DNA of 64,000 nucleotides. Origin: Streptomyces sp. MA5143a. Its GTDB lineage: Bacteria; Actinomycetota; Actinomycetes; Streptomycetales; Streptomycetaceae. A program made the translations under genes and the position numbers. Below, piece by piece: positions 37,697 through 45,070 of the stretch. The notes beneath the pieces were generated by a model. The model made no database searches, was not told the origin of the DNA, and saw only the letters and a program-made list of their open reading frames with translations. Where the stretch lies: positions 81,835-145,834 of the forward strand of contig NZ_OLMK01000015.1 of the NCBI RefSeq assembly GCF_900290235.1. Reading direction: 5' to 3'. The stretch's first letter is position 1. Every line of letters begins with the position of its first letter.

Positions 37697-38344
37697 TCAG
37701 AGCTCGGGTCCCTCCCCCGGTTCCTCCTGGTAGGAGTAGCGCTGCTCGCGCCACGGGTCGCCGATGTTGTGGTAGCCGCGCTCCTCCCAGAAGCCCCGCC
37801 GGTCGGCGGTCATGTACTCGATGCCACGGACCCACTTGGGGCCCTTCCAGGCGTAGAGGTGCGGCACGACGAGCCGCAGCGGGAAGCCGTGCTCGGCGGT
37901 GAGCAGCTCGCCGTCCTTGTGGGTGGCGAAGATCGCGCGGTCGGAGGCGAAGTCGCTGAGCCGGAGGTTGGAGCTGAAGCCGTACTCGGCCCACACCATC
38001 ACATGGGTGACCTCGGCGGCCGGAGGCATGATCTCCAGGATCGTCCGGGCGGGGATGCCGCCCCACTCCGCGCCGACCATGCTGAACTTCGTCACGCAGT
38101 GCAGATCGGCCACGACCGAGGCGTACGGCAGTGCGGTGAACTCGTCGTGGGTCCAGCTCCGCTTCTCGCCGTCGGCGGTGGCGCCGAAGACCCGGAAGTC
38201 CCACCGCTCGGGGCGGAACTTGGGTACGGGGCCGTAGTGCGTCACCGGCCAGCCGCGCTGGAGTCGCTGTCCCGGCGGAAGCTGCGGCTGTGCCGCGTTC
38301 TCAGATGCGCGATCTCCCGACTCGCGTCCCACCGGCTGACCCAT
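37697..38344 (-). CDS. sulfite-oxidase-like molybdopterin oxidoreductase
   Basis: 215 aa from ATG 38344. SUOX-fold molybdopterin domain with the Mo-ligating Cys83 in LHCVTKFSMVGAEW, followed by LPLRLVVPHLYAWKGPKW-like sequence (FPLRLVVPHLYAWKG here). No signal peptide or Tat motif, so it is probably cytoplasmic, unlike MsrP/YedY. Convergent with the endonuclease IV gene; partner unknown. Confidence 0.87.
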   Translation of the reverse strand: MGQPVGRESGDRASENAAQPQLPPGQRLQRGWPVTHYGPVPKFRPERWDFRVFGATADGEKRSWTHDEFTALPYASVVADLHCVTKFSMVGAEWGGIPARTILEIMPPAAEVTHVMVWAEYGFSSNLRLSDFASDRAIFATHKDGELLTAEHGFPLRLVVPHLYAWKGPKWVRGIEYMTADRRGFWEERGYHNIGDPWREQRYSYQEEPGEGPEL

Positions 38345-38411
38345 GACTCCATCCTGACAGACCCCGAGTGGTGCACCTGACCGGCCCCCACCCGACTCGG
38401 ACAAAACGAAC

Positions 38412-38430
38412 TAAGGCTGGGCTAACTTAC
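38412..38430 (+). promoter_or_regulatory. iron box upstream of bfr
   Basis: A 19-bp stretch beginning TAAGGCTGGGCTAAC matches the actinobacterial DmdR/IdeR iron-box consensus at 14 of 19 positions by my count. It is about 90 nt ahead of the bfr ATG, a position suited to iron-dependent regulation of storage. Confidence 0.65.
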
Positions 38431-38518
38431 TAAGCTTGCACTTACTGGACGATCTTCGATGCCGGTGCAATCATCGCGGCGCAACCTCCCAGTTCCCCGC
38501 TTGGAAGGAGCCTTTGCG

Positions 38519-38998
38519 ATGCAGGGCGACCCCGAGGTCATCGAATTCCTCAACGAGCAGCTGACGGCCGAGCTGACCGCGATCAACCAGTACTTCCTGC
38601 ACGCGAAGATGCAGGAGAACTTCGGCTGGACGAAGCTCGCGAAGTACACCCGGCACGAGTCGTTCGACGAGATGAAGCACGCGGAGGTCCTCACCGACCG
38701 GATCCTCTTCCTGGACGGCCTGCCGAACTACCAGCGGCTGTTCCACGTCCGCGTGGGCCAGACGGTGAAGGAGATGTTCGAGGCGGACCGGCAGATCGAG
38801 GTCGAGGCGATCGACCGCCTCAAGCGCGGCATCGAGGTGATGCGGGCCAAGGGCGACGTGACGTCCGCGAACATCTTCGAGTCGATCCTCGCCGACGAGG
38901 AGCACCACATCGACTACCTGGACACCCAGCTGGAGCTGCTGGAGAAGCTCGGCGAGGCGCTGTACATCGCACAGCTGATCGAACAGCCGGAGAGCTGA
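38519..38998 (+). CDS. bfr: bacterioferritin
   Basis: Haem-containing iron-storage protein forming a 24-mer. 159 aa from ATG 38519, which has GGAAGGAG 8 nt upstream (an earlier in-frame start at 38459 is not needed). All ferroxidase ligands fall at canonical numbers: Glu18, Glu51, His54, Glu94, Glu127, His130, and the haem-ligating Met52 is present. Convergent with bfd, which serves iron release; both have upstream iron boxes. Confidence 0.96.
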   Translation: MQGDPEVIEFLNEQLTAELTAINQYFLHAKMQENFGWTKLAKYTRHESFDEMKHAEVLTDRILFLDGLPNYQRLFHVRVGQTVKEMFEADRQIEVEAIDRLKRGIEVMRAKGDVTSANIFESILADEEHHIDYLDTQLELLEKLGEALYIAQLIEQPES

Positions 38999-39029
38999 TT
39001 CCCCGCGTCGAGAGGCCGCGCCGGACGGG

Positions 39030-39263
39030 CTAGGCCGCTTCCTCGAGCTCCTGTACCTCGGAGAAGGCGGGCTGCCCCTGGTCGGCCGACTCGCGGCGCG
39101 GGAACGCGCCCCTGCCCAGGATCGCCTGGATACGGCGGACGCAGGAACCGCAGTCCGTGCCCGCCTTGCAGGCCGACGCGATCTGGCGAGGGGTGCAGGC
39201 ACCGTCCGCCGCGTGCTTCTTGACCTGCTGCTCGGTGACACCGAAGCAACTGCAGACGAACAC
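39030..39263 (-). CDS. bfd: bacterioferritin-associated ferredoxin
   Basis: [2Fe-2S] protein that reduces bacterioferritin haem to release iron. The frame is open to GTG 39272, but GTG 39263 has GGGAGG 8 nt upstream and starts the protein as VFVCSCFGVTE, placing the cluster cysteines at 4, 6, 38 and 41, exactly as in characterised Bfd. 77 aa with a non-conserved acidic tail. Preceded on its own strand by a strong iron box. Confidence 0.93.
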   Translation of the reverse strand: MFVCSCFGVTEQQVKKHAADGACTPRQIASACKAGTDCGSCVRRIQAILGRGAFPRRESADQGQPAFSEVQELEEAA

Positions 39264-39313
39264 GCGGTTCACCTCCCGCCGGGATCGATACGTAACGCCG
39301 CCCCGATGATCGG

Positions 39314-39332
39314 TGAGGCTAACCTAACCTTA
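39314..39332 (-). promoter_or_regulatory. iron box upstream of bfd
   Basis: On the minus strand TAAGGTTAGGTTAGCC and three further bases match the DmdR/IdeR consensus at 15 of 19 positions by my count, about 50 nt ahead of the bfd start. Confidence 0.75.
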
Positions 39333-39354
39333 CCCGGCGGCCAGGGAGCACAAA

Positions 39355-39400
39355 AGTGGAGTGGGGCGCGGATCGTATGTGATCCGCGCCCCACTCCACT
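39355..39400 (-). terminator. 20-bp perfect hairpin terminator after aroH
   Basis: Perfect 20-bp stem (39355-39374 with 39381-39400) with a 6-nt loop, beginning 18 nt past the aroH stop; on the minus strand TTTTG follows, so this is a textbook intrinsic terminator. It separates aroH from bfd. Confidence 0.92.
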
Positions 39401-39417
39401 GTGTCGTCACGCCCGTA

Positions 39418-40767
39418 CTAGTCGCGGTACAGCTCCGCGACCAGGAAGGCCAGGTCGAGGGACTGGCTGCGGTTGAGCCGGGGGTCGCAGGCGGTCTCGT
39501 AGCGCTGGTGCAGATCGTCGACGAAGATCTCGTCGCCGCCGCCCACGCACTCGGTGACGTCGTCACCGGTGAGCTCCACGTGGATGCCACCCGGGTGGGT
39601 GCCCAGGGCCTTGTGGACCTCGAAGAAGCCCTTGACCTCGTCGAGCACGTCGTCGAAGCGGCGGGTCTTGTGCCCGGAGGCAGCCTCGAAGGTGTTGCCG
39701 TGCATCGGGTCGGTCACCCAGGCCACGGTCGCGCCGGAGGCGGTGACCTTCTCGACCAGCTCGGGCAGCTTGTCACGGACCTTGTCCGCGCCCATGCGCA
39801 CGATGAAGGTGAGTCGGCCGGGCTCGCGCTCCGGGTCGAGGCGCTCGATGTACTGGAGAGCGTCCTCGGCCGTGGTCGTCGGGCCGAGCTTGATCCCGAT
39901 CGGGTTGCGGATCTGCGAGGCGAACTCGATGTGGGCGTGGTCCAGCTGCCGGGTGCGCTCACCGATCCACACCATGTGCGCGGAGACGTCGTACAGCTGC
40001 CCCGTGCGCGAGTCGACGCGGGTCAGCGCCGACTCGTAGTCGAGCAGCAGCGCCTCGTGCGAGGAGAAGAACTCGACGGTGCGGAACTCCTCCGGGTCGG
40101 CCCCGCAGGCGTGCATGAAGTTCAGCGCGTTGTCGATCTCGCGGGCGAGCTGCTCGTAGCGCTGGCCGGACGGGGACGACTTCACGAAGTCCTGGTTCCA
40201 GGCGTGGACCTGGCGCAGGTCGGCGTAGCCGCCGGTGGTGAAGGCGCGGACCAGGTTCAGCGTGGAGGCGGAGGCGTGGTACATCCGCTTCAGGCGCTCG
40301 GGGTCCGGGATACGGGCGGCCTCGTTGAAGTCGAAGCCGTTGACCGAGTCGCCGCGGTAGGTCGGCAGGGTCACGCCGTCACGGGTCTCGGTGCCCTTGG
40401 AGCGGGGCTTGGAGTACTGCCCGGCGATGCGCCCGACCTTCACGACCGGCACGGAGGCCGCGTACGTGAGGACGGCGCCCATCTGGAGCAGCGTCTTCAG
40501 CTTGTTGCGGATGTGGTCCGCCGAGACGGCGTCGAAGGCCTCGGCGCAGTCGCCGCCCTGGAGGAGGAACGCCTCTCCCTTGGCGACGGACGCCATCCGG
40601 GCGCGCAGCTGGTCGCACTCGCCCGCGAAGACGAGCGGCGGATACGACTCGAGCTCCGCAACGACTGCGCGCAGAGCCTCGGTGTCGGGGTACTCGGGCT
40701 GCTGCGCCGCGGGCAGGTCTCGCCAGGTGTTGCCAGCGCTCGCGCTGGACTTAGCGTTCACGGTCAC
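39418..40767 (-). CDS. aroH: class II 3-deoxy-7-phosphoheptulonate synthase (DAHP synthase)
   Basis: First enzyme of the shikimate pathway, plant-like class II type. About 449 aa. Motifs: AGECDQLR, LLQGGDCAEAFDA, the RIAGQYSKPRS segment, CGADPEEFRTVEFFSSHEALLLDYE, and WVTDPMHGNT. Start is ambiguous between GTG 40776, 40767 and 40761; 40767 (VTVNAKSS) is favoured because TAATGT lies 7 nt upstream, as in leaderless genes. Divergent from the trp leader and anthranilate synthase, so two branches of aromatic synthesis share one control region. Confidence 0.93.
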   Translation of the reverse strand: MTVNAKSSASAGNTWRDLPAAQQPEYPDTEALRAVVAELESYPPLVFAGECDQLRARMASVAKGEAFLLQGGDCAEAFDAVSADHIRNKLKTLLQMGAVLTYAASVPVVKVGRIAGQYSKPRSKGTETRDGVTLPTYRGDSVNGFDFNEAARIPDPERLKRMYHASASTLNLVRAFTTGGYADLRQVHAWNQDFVKSSPSGQRYEQLAREIDNALNFMHACGADPEEFRTVEFFSSHEALLLDYESALTRVDSRTGQLYDVSAHMVWIGERTRQLDHAHIEFASQIRNPIGIKLGPTTTAEDALQYIERLDPEREPGRLTFIVRMGADKVRDKLPELVEKVTASGATVAWVTDPMHGNTFEAASGHKTRRFDDVLDEVKGFFEVHKALGTHPGGIHVELTGDDVTECVGGGDEIFVDDLHQRYETACDPRLNRSQSLDLAFLVAELYRD

Positions 40768-40888
40768 GACGTCCACATTACGGGGTCATGTCGGGCGTCC
40801 ATTCCCCTGCTCATCAAGTGAGACGAACCCCGCTCGATCGGGACGGGGCCCCCGGGCGCGGCCCGTGGCGCCGCCCGACCGCCTCCGG

Positions 40889-40894
40889 TAGGGT
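40889..40894 (+). promoter_or_regulatory. -10 element for the trp leader transcript
   Basis: TAGGGT ends 7 nt before the leader-peptide ATG, implying that the leader peptide is translated from a leaderless message. No convincing -35 is seen. Confidence 0.45.
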
Positions 40895-40901
40895 GCGGCG
40901 C

Positions 40902-40958
40902 ATGTTCGCGCACTCCAACCAGAACTGGTGGTGGACCGCTCATCCGGCGGCCCACTGA
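40902..40958 (+). CDS. trpL: trp operon leader peptide
   Basis: 18-residue reading frame MFAHSNQNWWWTAHPAAH with three consecutive tryptophan codons. Ribosome stalling on these when Trp-tRNA is scarce should prevent the terminator hairpin at 40981-41005 and allow transcription into the anthranilate synthase gene. It is too short for routine gene finding but resembles known Streptomyces trp leaders. Confidence 0.92.
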   Translation: MFAHSNQNWWWTAHPAAH

Positions 40959-40980
40959 CTGCGCGTACGCACGACTTCGC

Positions 40981-41005
40981 GAAGGCCGCCCGAGGGGCGG
41001 CCTTC
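40981..41005 (+). terminator. trp attenuator hairpin
   Basis: 11-bp perfect stem (40981-40991 with 40995-41005, arm GAAGGCCGCCC) with a 3-nt loop, 22 nt after the leader-peptide stop and 76 nt before the anthranilate synthase ATG. A short U-containing stretch (CGTGTTTCC) follows. Confidence 0.85.
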
Positions 41006-41080
41006 CGTGTTTCCACCACCGGGCCGTCCCTCCTCGATCACCGCACTGATCACGCTCCGATCAGCCACGAGGAGAACCCG

Positions 41081-42940
41081 ATGGACCTGGCTCGACTCCT
41101 GCACGACCCCCGACCGTTCGCGCTGCTGCGCCGCCGCACCCCCGGCCTCGACCACGACACCGTGGAGGTGCTGATCGGCCCGGTCACCACCTGCGAGCGG
41201 CTCGCCGACCTCCCCGACGAGGCGCTGGCCCTCGTCCCGTTCCGGCAGATCCGCGAACGCGGCTTCGACGTCCGCGACGACGGCACGCCCCTGTCGGTGC
41301 TCGTGCCGGAGGAGTCGTACGCACTGCCGCTGGAGCGGGCGCTGGCCGAGCTGCCCGCGCACGACGTGCGGGTGGAGGGCGGCGGTTTCGACGTCGGCGA
41401 CGAGGAGTACGCGGAGATCGTCGGGCGGGTGCTGCGCGAGGAGATCGGGCGGGGCGAGGGCGCGAACTTCGTGATCCGGCGGACGTACGAGGGCGGTGTC
41501 CCGGGCTTCGGCCGGGCCGACGCGCTGGCGCTGTTCCGGCGACTGCTGGAGGGCGAGCGGGGCGCGTACTGGACGTTCGTGGTGCACACCGGCGAGCGGA
41601 CGCTGGTCGGGGCGAGCCCCGAGGTGCATGTCCGGATGTCCGGCGGGACCGTCGTGATGAACCCGATCAGCGGCACGTACCGCTATCCGGCCGGCGGGCC
41701 GACACCGGAGGACCTGCTGGAGTTCCTCTCCGACGGCAAGGAGATCGAGGAGCTCTCGATGGTCGTCGACGAGGAGCTCAAGATGATGTGCACGGTCGGG
41801 GACATGGGCGGGGTGGTGATCGGGCCCCGGCTGAAGGAGATGGCGCACCTCGCGCACACCGAGTACGAGCTGCGCGGACGTTCCTCGCTGGACGTGCGGG
41901 ACGTCCTGCGGGAGACCATGTTCGCGGCGACCGTCACCGGGTCTCCCGTGCAGAACGCCTGCCGGGTGATCGAACGGCACGAGGTGGGGGGCCGCGGCTA
42001 CTACGCGGGGGCCCTCGCGCTGCTGGGCCGCGACGAGGGCGGGGCGCAGACCCTGGACTCGCCGATCCTGATCCGGACCGCCGACATCGCGGCCGACGGC
42101 CGGCTGCGGGTGCCGGTCGGCGCCACGCTCGTCCGGGGCTCCGATCCGGCGGGCGAGGTCGCCGAGACCCACGCCAAGGCGGCCGGGGTGCTGGCGGCGC
42201 TCGGAGTGCGGCCCGGACGGCCGGAGCGGGAGCGGGTGCGACCGGGGCTCGCGGAGGACCCCCGGGTGCGGGCGGCGCTCGACGGGCGGCGCGCCTCGCT
42301 GGCGCCGTTCTGGCTGCGGATGCAGGACCGCACGGCCGAGCTGACCGGACACGCGCTGGTGGTGGACGCGGAGGACACGTTCACCGCGATGCTCGCGCAT
42401 CTGCTGCGGTCGTCGGGGCTGGAGGTGACGGTACGGCGGTACGACGAGCCGGGGCTGCGGGAGGCCGTCCTCGGGCATGCCGGGGTGGTCGTGCTGGGGC
42501 CGGGGCCCGGGGACCCCGGGGACGCGGACGACCCCAAGATGCGGTTCCTGCGGGAGCTGACCGCCGAGGTGCTCCGGGACCACCCGTACGGGGTGCTCGG
42601 GGTGTGTCTCGGGCATGAGCTGATCGCGGCGGAGCTGGGGCTGGGGATCGTGCGCAAGGAGGTGCCGTACCAGGGGGCGCAGACCTCGATCGACCTGTTC
42701 GGGCGGGAGGAGGTCGTCGGCTTCTACAACAGCTTCGAGGCGCGCTGCGACGAGGGGGCGGCCGGGGAGCTGGCCGCGCACGGGGTGGAGGTCAGCCGCA
42801 GCGCCACCGGGGAGGTGCACGCGCTGCGGGGGCCCGGGTTCGCGGGGGTGCAGTTCCATCCGGAGTCGGTGCTGACGCTGGACGGGGTGACGGTGGTGCG
42901 GAAGCTGGTGGCCGGGCTGCGGGTGCTTCGGGCTCGGTAG
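41081..42940 (+). CDS. trpE: anthranilate synthase, fused TrpE-TrpG type
   Basis: Makes anthranilate from chorismate and glutamine. 619 aa from ATG 41081 (GAGGAG 6 nt upstream). Residues about 1-410 are the chorismate-binding subunit (TVTGSPVQNACRVIERHE, GGRGYYAGALALL); residues about 425-619 are a class I glutamine amidotransferase with nucleophile Cys509 (GVCLGHE) and His593/Glu595 (QFHPES). The fusion resembles PhzE-type enzymes, but a Trp-rich attenuator in front and no phenazine genes nearby favour tryptophan supply. Confidence 0.93.
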   Translation: MDLARLLHDPRPFALLRRRTPGLDHDTVEVLIGPVTTCERLADLPDEALALVPFRQIRERGFDVRDDGTPLSVLVPEESYALPLERALAELPAHDVRVEGGGFDVGDEEYAEIVGRVLREEIGRGEGANFVIRRTYEGGVPGFGRADALALFRRLLEGERGAYWTFVVHTGERTLVGASPEVHVRMSGGTVVMNPISGTYRYPAGGPTPEDLLEFLSDGKEIEELSMVVDEELKMMCTVGDMGGVVIGPRLKEMAHLAHTEYELRGRSSLDVRDVLRETMFAATVTGSPVQNACRVIERHEVGGRGYYAGALALLGRDEGGAQTLDSPILIRTADIAADGRLRVPVGATLVRGSDPAGEVAETHAKAAGVLAALGVRPGRPERERVRPGLAEDPRVRAALDGRRASLAPFWLRMQDRTAELTGHALVVDAEDTFTAMLAHLLRSSGLEVTVRRYDEPGLREAVLGHAGVVVLGPGPGDPGDADDPKMRFLRELTAEVLRDHPYGVLGVCLGHELIAAELGLGIVRKEVPYQGAQTSIDLFGREEVVGFYNSFEARCDEGAAGELAAHGVEVSRSATGEVHALRGPGFAGVQFHPESVLTLDGVTVVRKLVAGLRVLRAR

Positions 42941-42947
42941 GCGGGTT

Positions 42948-43025
42948 GCCGGGTGCGGGTGGTTCGTGGTTTCTCGCGCAGTTCCCCGCGCCCCTGAAGG
43001 GAACGGGCCTGCGGCCCCCACTCAC
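42948..43025. repeat. dispersed Streptomyces intergenic repeat, copy A
   Basis: Contains CGCGCAGTTCCCCGCGCCCCT (positions 42973-42993), a core I recognise from many Streptomyces intergenic regions. A related copy lies in inverse orientation at 54700-54765. It sits between the convergent trpE and pfkA genes. Confidence 0.6.
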
Positions 43026-43060
43026 CCGCACCCGACAACGCTCGCGAACCTCTCCCCCGG

Positions 43061-44089
43061 TCAGCCGAAGAAGACTCCGACCTCCTCGTAGAGCGCGGGA
43101 TCCACCGTCTTCAGCCTGGCCGTCGCGTCGGCGATCGGGACGCGGACGATGTCCGTGCCGCGCAGCGCGACCATCTTGCCGAAGTCCCCGTCACGGACCG
43201 CGTCGATCGCGTGGAGCCCGAACCGTGTGGCGAGCCAGCGGTCGAACGCGCTGGGCGTGCCCCCGCGCTGGACATGGCCGAGGACGGTCGTCCGGGCCTC
43301 CTTGCCCGTGCGCTTCTCGATCTCCTTGGCCAGCCATTCGCCGACCCCGGACAGCCGGACGTGCCCGAAGGAGTCCAGGGACTCGTCCTTCAGGACCATC
43401 TGGCCGTCCTTCGGCATCGCCCCCTCCGCCACGACCACGATCGGCGCGTACGACGCCTTGAAGCGGGACGTCACCCAGGCGCACACCTTGTCGACGTCGA
43501 AGCGCTGCTCGGGGATGAGGATGACGTTGGCGCCGCCGGCCAGGCCGGAGTGGATGGCGATCCAGCCGGCGTGACGGCCCATCACCTCCACCACGAGGAC
43601 CCGCATGTGGGACTCGGCCGTGGTGTGCAGCCGGTCGATCGCCTCGGTCGCGATGCCCACGGCCGTGTCGAAGCCGAAGGTGTAGTCCGTGGCCGAGAGG
43701 TCGTTGTCGATCGTCTTCGGGACGCCCACGCAGGGCACGCCGTACTCGTCCGACAGACGCGCGGCCACGCCCAGCGTGTCCTCGCCGCCGATGGCGACGA
43801 GCGCCTCCACCTCCTGCTTGGCGAGGTTGTCCTTGATACGGCGGATGCCGCTCTCCTCCTTGAGCGGGTTGGTGCGCGAGGAGCCGAGGATCGTGCCGCC
43901 GCGCGGCAGGATGCCGCGCACGGCGGGGATGTCGAGGCGGACGGTGTCGTTCTCGAGCGGACCCCGCCAGCCGTCCCGGAAGCCGACGAAGTCATAGCCG
44001 TACTCCTGCACGCCCTTGCGGACGATGCCCCGGATGACGGCGTTGAGCCCGGGGCAGTCGCCGCCTCCGGTCAGTACTCCGACCCGCAT
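43061..44089 (-). CDS. pfkA: 6-phosphofructokinase (group III, PPi/ATP-type)
   Basis: Phosphorylates fructose 6-phosphate in glycolysis. 342 aa. Motifs: GVLTGGGDCPGLNAVIRG, GGEDT (residues 101-105), PKTIDNDLS with the catalytic Asp, MGRHAGWIA, and GHVQRGGTPSAFDR. Asp104 and Lys125 replace the Gly/Gly of E. coli ATP-PFK and are seen in PPi-dependent enzymes; Streptomyces homologues are nonetheless reported, as I recall, to use ATP. Stand-alone gene with about 186 nt of upstream sequence. Confidence 0.94.
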   Translation of the reverse strand: MRVGVLTGGGDCPGLNAVIRGIVRKGVQEYGYDFVGFRDGWRGPLENDTVRLDIPAVRGILPRGGTILGSSRTNPLKEESGIRRIKDNLAKQEVEALVAIGGEDTLGVAARLSDEYGVPCVGVPKTIDNDLSATDYTFGFDTAVGIATEAIDRLHTTAESHMRVLVVEVMGRHAGWIAIHSGLAGGANVILIPEQRFDVDKVCAWVTSRFKASYAPIVVVAEGAMPKDGQMVLKDESLDSFGHVRLSGVGEWLAKEIEKRTGKEARTTVLGHVQRGGTPSAFDRWLATRFGLHAIDAVRDGDFGKMVALRGTDIVRVPIADATARLKTVDPALYEEVGVFFG

Positions 44090-44275
44090 GGAAATGTCCC
44101 TTCACCGCGGTTGCCGTAAGCCTTCCGCAGCACCGTAATGGTGACGCAGGTCACTTCGACATGACCGGGTAAGGGCAATTCCGGTGAACTGTCGGGCGGT
44201 TGGTTTACTCCTCGGATTGGTCTATGGACGCATTTGTCGATCAACGCGGGCCGGGAGCCCCGGGTGGAGGGCCGT

Positions 44276-45070
44276 CTACTCGTCGTCGAGGCCGCGTTCG
44301 ATGGCGTAGCGGACCAGTTCCACCCGGTTGTGGAGCTGGAGCTTGCCGAGGGTGTTCTGCACATGGTTCTGGACCGTGCGGTGCGAGATGACGAGGCGTT
44401 CGGCGATCTGCTTGTAGCTCAGGCCCTTGGCGACGAGGCGGAGCACCTCCGTCTCACGGTCGGTGAGCTGCGGCGCCTTCGGCTCGTCGGCTCCCGCGGC
44501 GGGCACCGGCTCGGAGGCGAGACGGCGGTACTCGCCGAGGACGAGGCCGGCGAGGCCGGGGGTGAAGACGGGGTCGCCGACGGCGGTGCGGCGCACGGCG
44601 TCGATCAGGTCCTCGGTCGAGGCGGACTTCAGCAGATAGCCCGTGGCGCCGGACTTCACCGCCTCCAGCACGTCCGCGTGCTCGCCGCTCGCCGACAGTA
44701 CGAGGACCCGCAGGGCGGGGTTGGCGCCGACCAGTTCCTTGCAGACCTGGACGCCGGGCTTCGCGGGCAGGTTGAGGTCCAGCACGAGGACGTCGGGCGC
44801 GGCGGCCCTGGCGCGGCGGACCGCCTGCTCGCCGTCGCCCGCCGTCGCGACCACGTCGAAGCCGGACTCGGTCAGGTCGCGGGCGACGGCGTCGCGCCAC
44901 ATGGGGTGGTCGTCGACCACCATGACCTTGATCGGGTCGCCCGGCCCCCGCCCTGCGACGCCCGACCGTTCCTGTCCGTCGACGCCCGACCGTTCCTGTC
45001 CGTCGACGCCCGACCGTTCCTGCCCGTCGACGCCCGACCGTTCCTGTCCGTCCAGCACGTTGTCCGTCAC
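44276..45070 (-). CDS. macR: NarL-family response regulator (MacR-like)
   Basis: 264 aa from GTG 45070, overlapping the kinase stop (GTGA). Before the receiver domain is an unusual N-terminus of four exact DGQERSGV-type repeats (residues 7-38), made by a 24-bp tandem repeat. Receiver: Asp53/Asp54, phospho-accepting Asp98 (LVLDLN), Lys148. C-terminal LuxR-type HTH: LTDRETEVLRLVAKGLSY, then RTVQNHVQNTLGKL. Position beside pfkA matches S. coelicolor MacR (SCO2120), a regulator of development, as I recall. Confidence 0.9.
   Translation of the reverse strand: MTDNVLDGQERSGVDGQERSGVDGQERSGVDGQERSGVAGRGPGDPIKVMVVDDHPMWRDAVARDLTESGFDVVATAGDGEQAVRRARAAAPDVLVLDLNLPAKPGVQVCKELVGANPALRVLVLSASGEHADVLEAVKSGATGYLLKSASTEDLIDAVRRTAVGDPVFTPGLAGLVLGEYRRLASEPVPAAGADEPKAPQLTDRETEVLRLVAKGLSYKQIAERLVISHRTVQNHVQNTLGKLQLHNRVELVRYAIERGLDDE
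44957..45052 (-). repeat. four tandem copies of a 24-bp unit in macR
   Basis: Units 44957-44980, 44981-45004, 45005-45028 and 45029-45052; they differ by a single base (a C for T in unit 3). Each encodes DGQERSGV, so copy-number change keeps the reading frame. Confidence 0.97.
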
